Of a DNA stretch of 9,675 nucleotides, positions 7,339 through 9,675 are shown one piece after another. The first letter of the stretch is position 1, and each line of letters begins with the position of its first letter. Position numbers and translations under genes: made by a program. This DNA comes from an uncultured Lacibacter sp. Its GTDB lineage: Bacteria > Bacteroidota > Bacteroidia > Chitinophagales > Chitinophagaceae. The stretch is from assembly GCF_946479605.1 (NCBI RefSeq), contig NZ_CAMLGT010000144.1, positions 1 through 9,675 of the forward strand. The letters are read 5' to 3'. Under the pieces are notes generated by a model. It did no database searches and had not been told where the DNA came from. It worked only from the letters and a program-made list of their open reading frames with translations.

Positions 7339-8628
7339 GTGAAACGCAATACAATCACACTGCTTTTTTTACTTACTGCAGCTGCCTGTTTTTCGCAAGC
7401 TAAAAAAATAACTCATCCTCTCACACCCTGTAACGGAACAGCTGATGATGTCGCTGGAATTTATACCGATCATACCAATCCAAAATATGGCCCAATCAGT
7501 TTAAAGGGTACTGCAACCGAAAAAACTGCAATGATGAAAAACCTCATTGCTATAGAAAAACTGGAAGAAGCCAGCCGTAAAAATTTTATACTTACCGGCT
7601 GTGCCGCCCGTGTTAGCTTTGCCAGGTGGGGTAACAGTGATTACGGAAAAAGCACTTACGCCAGGTACGGTTATCAGTTGGGATTCTATCAATTCGTATG
7701 TCATGTAAAGGATCATGTAACCAAAATTGTAGATGAATACCGCTCCGTACTTAGAGTAGATATCAATCCATACATCCCTACAGATGCAAAAGCAGGTGGC
7801 ACAGGTGAGTTTTCCATTAACGGAAGATTTCGTTACGAAATACCAGTGGAAGCTAAGAACGGAGCCGACTTTCAAACAAACAAAAAAAATAATCCCAGCA
7901 AGATTTCACAATATATATCAGAAACGATGATGCTCGCCAATCGCTCAAATGATTATAAAAACAAGCATGCTGATTTTTTAAAAATCATTAATGGAGAGGG
8001 GTATACAGAAAACTGGCTTAGCGGAGATAGATATGATAAACGTGGGCCTGATTCTTACAAATGGATCGACCGGCATTATATAATAACCAAACCTGGTATA
8101 CCGCTATTGGTTCCGGTTAGCAGAAAAAAATTTCTGGAAGACATGCTGGAATACCTGGAAATAGAAAAAGCCAATTTCTATTTCGATCATGCAGTTAAGA
8201 TGAAAAACATTGGAAACAGCACATCCGAATGGGCGAAAAAAGATATCGCCATACTGGAAGAAGATAAACTTGCATACCCGAAAATCTATGAAGCAAAAAA
8301 AACGAAAATAAAAGAATTGCTTGCTACCAAAAAAACTGAATGGCTGCAGAAGCCTGCTGTAGTGGATAATAACAACAGAACTTACGATGCTAATAAACGA
8401 TTAGAAAATCTGGGGAAGTTTTATGAAGCAGAAGATGAAAATACATCTGCGTTGTACATTTTAAACCCCGTTTATTTTAAAGCTCCGAACGACCAGACAA
8501 CCAAGCCTCTGTTTATGGAAGTACAATTCAGATATGAGTTAAGTAAAGAAAAAGGATTTTCAGAAAGGATATTCAATAACTTCTTGAAAAATTTTGATAT
8601 AGATGCGTTGAGGGAAATAATTCAATAA
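7339..8628 (+). CDS. Exported protein of unknown family (429 aa), GTG start
   Basis: No family is recognised. The start is GTG, chosen because it opens directly into a signal peptide (MKRNTITLLFLLTAAACFS, cut near Gln20); the next in-frame Met is residue 65. The TAAAC segment could be read as a poor lipobox, but Ala at -3 and the following FSQ make ordinary cleavage likelier. The first third (21-125) holds three Cys (31, 88, 121) and aromatic-rich strands (RWGNSDYGKSTYARYGYQLGFYQF). Residues 135-175 look like a beta segment (VDINPYIP, GEFSINGRFRYEIPV). The most conserved-looking block is 238-290: DSYKWIDRHYIITKPGIP, then LLVPVSRKKFLEDMLEYLEIEKANFY, entering a long charged helix (265-340). The C-terminus (370-429) returns to strands and a final helix. 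The gene follows the Hcp-like gene by 49 bp and ends with a TAATAG double stop. A secreted helper or structural partner is possible but not shown. Confidence 0.75.
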   Translation: MKRNTITLLFLLTAAACFSQAKKITHPLTPCNGTADDVAGIYTDHTNPKYGPISLKGTATEKTAMMKNLIAIEKLEEASRKNFILTGCAARVSFARWGNSDYGKSTYARYGYQLGFYQFVCHVKDHVTKIVDEYRSVLRVDINPYIPTDAKAGGTGEFSINGRFRYEIPVEAKNGADFQTNKKNNPSKISQYISETMMLANRSNDYKNKHADFLKIINGEGYTENWLSGDRYDKRGPDSYKWIDRHYIITKPGIPLLVPVSRKKFLEDMLEYLEIEKANFYFDHAVKMKNIGNSTSEWAKKDIAILEEDKLAYPKIYEAKKTKIKELLATKKTEWLQKPAVVDNNNRTYDANKRLENLGKFYEAEDENTSALYILNPVYFKAPNDQTTKPLFMEVQFRYELSKEKGFSERIFNNFLKNFDIDALREIIQ

Positions 8629-8698
8629 TAGTACAAAATCATATTTATTAACGAACCACCAATTTTACCTGCATTTATTTCAAGCAACAATTAATTAT

Positions 8699-9675
8699 AT
8701 GAAAGTAACACTCGTTTTTATAGCCGTACTTTTTTTTACAACGAGCATTTTTGCGCAAAAGCAAACCCTCGATAAAATTTCCTTCATCATACCTAAAGGT
8801 TGGCAACAACAAACAAACGAAGGTGGCGTGCAGTTGTCTGTTACTGATAAAAAAACAGGAGCTTATGCTATTGCACTCGTTACTAAAACAACTGCAAGTG
8901 ATGCAACTGCCAAAGAAAATTTTAAAACTGACTGGAACAGATTAATAAAAGGTTCGGTACTGGTAAATGCTGAACCAGCAATGCAGCAACCTGCTAAAGA
9001 AAATGATTGGGACATTATTTCAGGCACAGCCAACTATACCGATGGCGCACAGAAAGGAGTTGCCACATTGCTCACAGCTACAGGTGGCAACCAAACAATA
9101 AGCGTTGTGCTAATGACCAATACAGATAAATACCAAAACGAATTGTTAGCATTTATTAATTCATTAGAACTTGCTAAGGTATCTCAAAATGATATTTCGA
9201 ATTCAACGCCCACAACCAGGCAGAAAAATAGCAATTCATCAATTGTGGGTCTATGGGTTTATTATATTATTGAAACCAGTGGATACTCAAACGGCTTTCC
9301 ACAACCTTCCGGCGGTTATTTCAGAAAGGAATATACTTTTTATGATGACGGCACTTATTTATTCCGGATGAAAAACTGGGCAGTATATGTAAAAGATATC
9401 CAGTTTGTATATGAAACCGGCACCTGGAAACTAAATGGCAACAAACTAACAATTACACCCAAACAAGGTAAGGGTGGGTGGTGGAGCAAATCAGCCAGCA
9501 ACAGAACCAATGAATGGGGAAGTTTAGCAAAAAAAGGCAGTTGGAAGTTAGAGCCCGTGACTTATATAATGAACCTGCATTATTATTCCGGCTCAAACGA
9601 AACACATCTTATTCTGCAATCTCCTTCACAAACAGAAAGAGAAGGTAAACAGGAAAATAATAAGCAAACCTATAA
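8699..9675 (+). CDS. Exported two-domain protein: PsbP/DcrB-like N-terminus plus lipocalin-like C-terminus (3' end outside window)
   Basis: The frame is open from the ATG at 8699 to the window end (325 codons) without a stop, so the 3' end is missing. Residues 1-19 form a signal peptide (MKVTLVFIAVLFFTTSIFA, cut before Gln20). Residues 25-160 begin with ISFIIPKGWQQ and run through alternating strands and two helices, ending in a helix NELLAFINSLELAK; this resembles the PsbP/DcrB (DUF1795) fold, judged by pattern only. A polar Asn/Ser/Thr linker (163-180) leads to a second domain from about 181: IVGLWVYY, with the lipocalin-type G-x-W, then EYTFYDDGTYLFR and TGTWKLNGNKLTITP, typical of lipocalin-like domains of Bacteroidota. 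Both kinds of domain bind small or hydrophobic ligands or partner proteins; the ligand here is unknown. The gene lies 70 bp after the 429-aa gene with no visible terminator between, so it probably belongs to the same run. Confidence 0.75.
   Translation, partial: MKVTLVFIAVLFFTTSIFAQKQTLDKISFIIPKGWQQQTNEGGVQLSVTDKKTGAYAIALVTKTTASDATAKENFKTDWNRLIKGSVLVNAEPAMQQPAKENDWDIISGTANYTDGAQKGVATLLTATGGNQTISVVLMTNTDKYQNELLAFINSLELAKVSQNDISNSTPTTRQKNSNSSIVGLWVYYIIETSGYSNGFPQPSGGYFRKEYTFYDDGTYLFRMKNWAVYVKDIQFVYETGTWKLNGNKLTITPKQGKGGWWSKSASNRTNEWGSLAKKGSWKLEPVTYIMNLHYYSGSNETHLILQSPSQTEREGKQENNKQTY

Noticed and set aside
7501..7875. Minus-strand frame of 124 codons inside the 429-aa gene
   Set aside because: The plus-strand frame has a signal peptide and continuous coding character; the opposite frame shows Cys/Phe-rich shadow composition.
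8751..9371. Two short plus-strand frames (8751-8945, 9171-9371)
   Set aside because: They are out-of-frame shadows of the gene that starts at 8699 and stays open to the window end.

Overview
The window looks like Bacteroidota, probably a Chitinophagaceae-type or related Sphingobacteriia genome. The evidence is: moderate to low GC by eye; A/T-rich leaders before starts without Shine-Dalgarno motifs; signal peptides ending in AQ-type junctions (AFAQ, CVAQ, IFAQ); lipoproteins with short lipoboxes; and a TPR-type sensor kinase paired with a NarL-type regulator, a common arrangement in this phylum. The lineage is an inference from style, not from a marker gene.

Left part (1-1032): the 3' end of a single-domain receiver (CheY-like) protein, then a predicted 181-aa lipoprotein of unknown function, closed by a strong intrinsic terminator at 934-967.

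Middle part (1033-3761): a two-component system on the minus strand. The kinase (TPR sensor, one membrane segment, HisKA_3-type DHp, HATPase) is followed by its NarL/LuxR-type response regulator, with the stop and start fused as TGATG. The 162-bp divergent intergenic region upstream of the kinase holds a 17-bp direct repeat (16/17 identical, 36 bp start to start) and a 14-bp palindrome next to the kinase start. These are plausible operator sites and link the two-component system to the genes on the other side.

Right part (3762-9675): five plus-strand genes in a row with gaps of 34, 23, 49 and 70 bp, all predicted to be exported: a Tyr/Thr/Asn-rich lipoprotein; a 702-aa TPR and coiled-coil protein ending in a Gly/Ala/Ser-rich beta-like domain; a 180-aa protein whose pattern resembles the Hcp tube protein of type VI secretion but which carries a Sec signal peptide; a 429-aa protein of unknown family with a GTG start; and a protein joining a PsbP/DcrB-like N-terminal domain to a lipocalin-like C-terminal domain, cut by the window end. 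No terminator is visible between them, so they may form one operon. I see no cytoplasmic enzyme and no type VI baseplate or sheath gene. The best candidate for an undescribed system is this set of secreted proteins around an exported Hcp-like protein, possibly controlled by the divergent two-component system. That functional link is inference.
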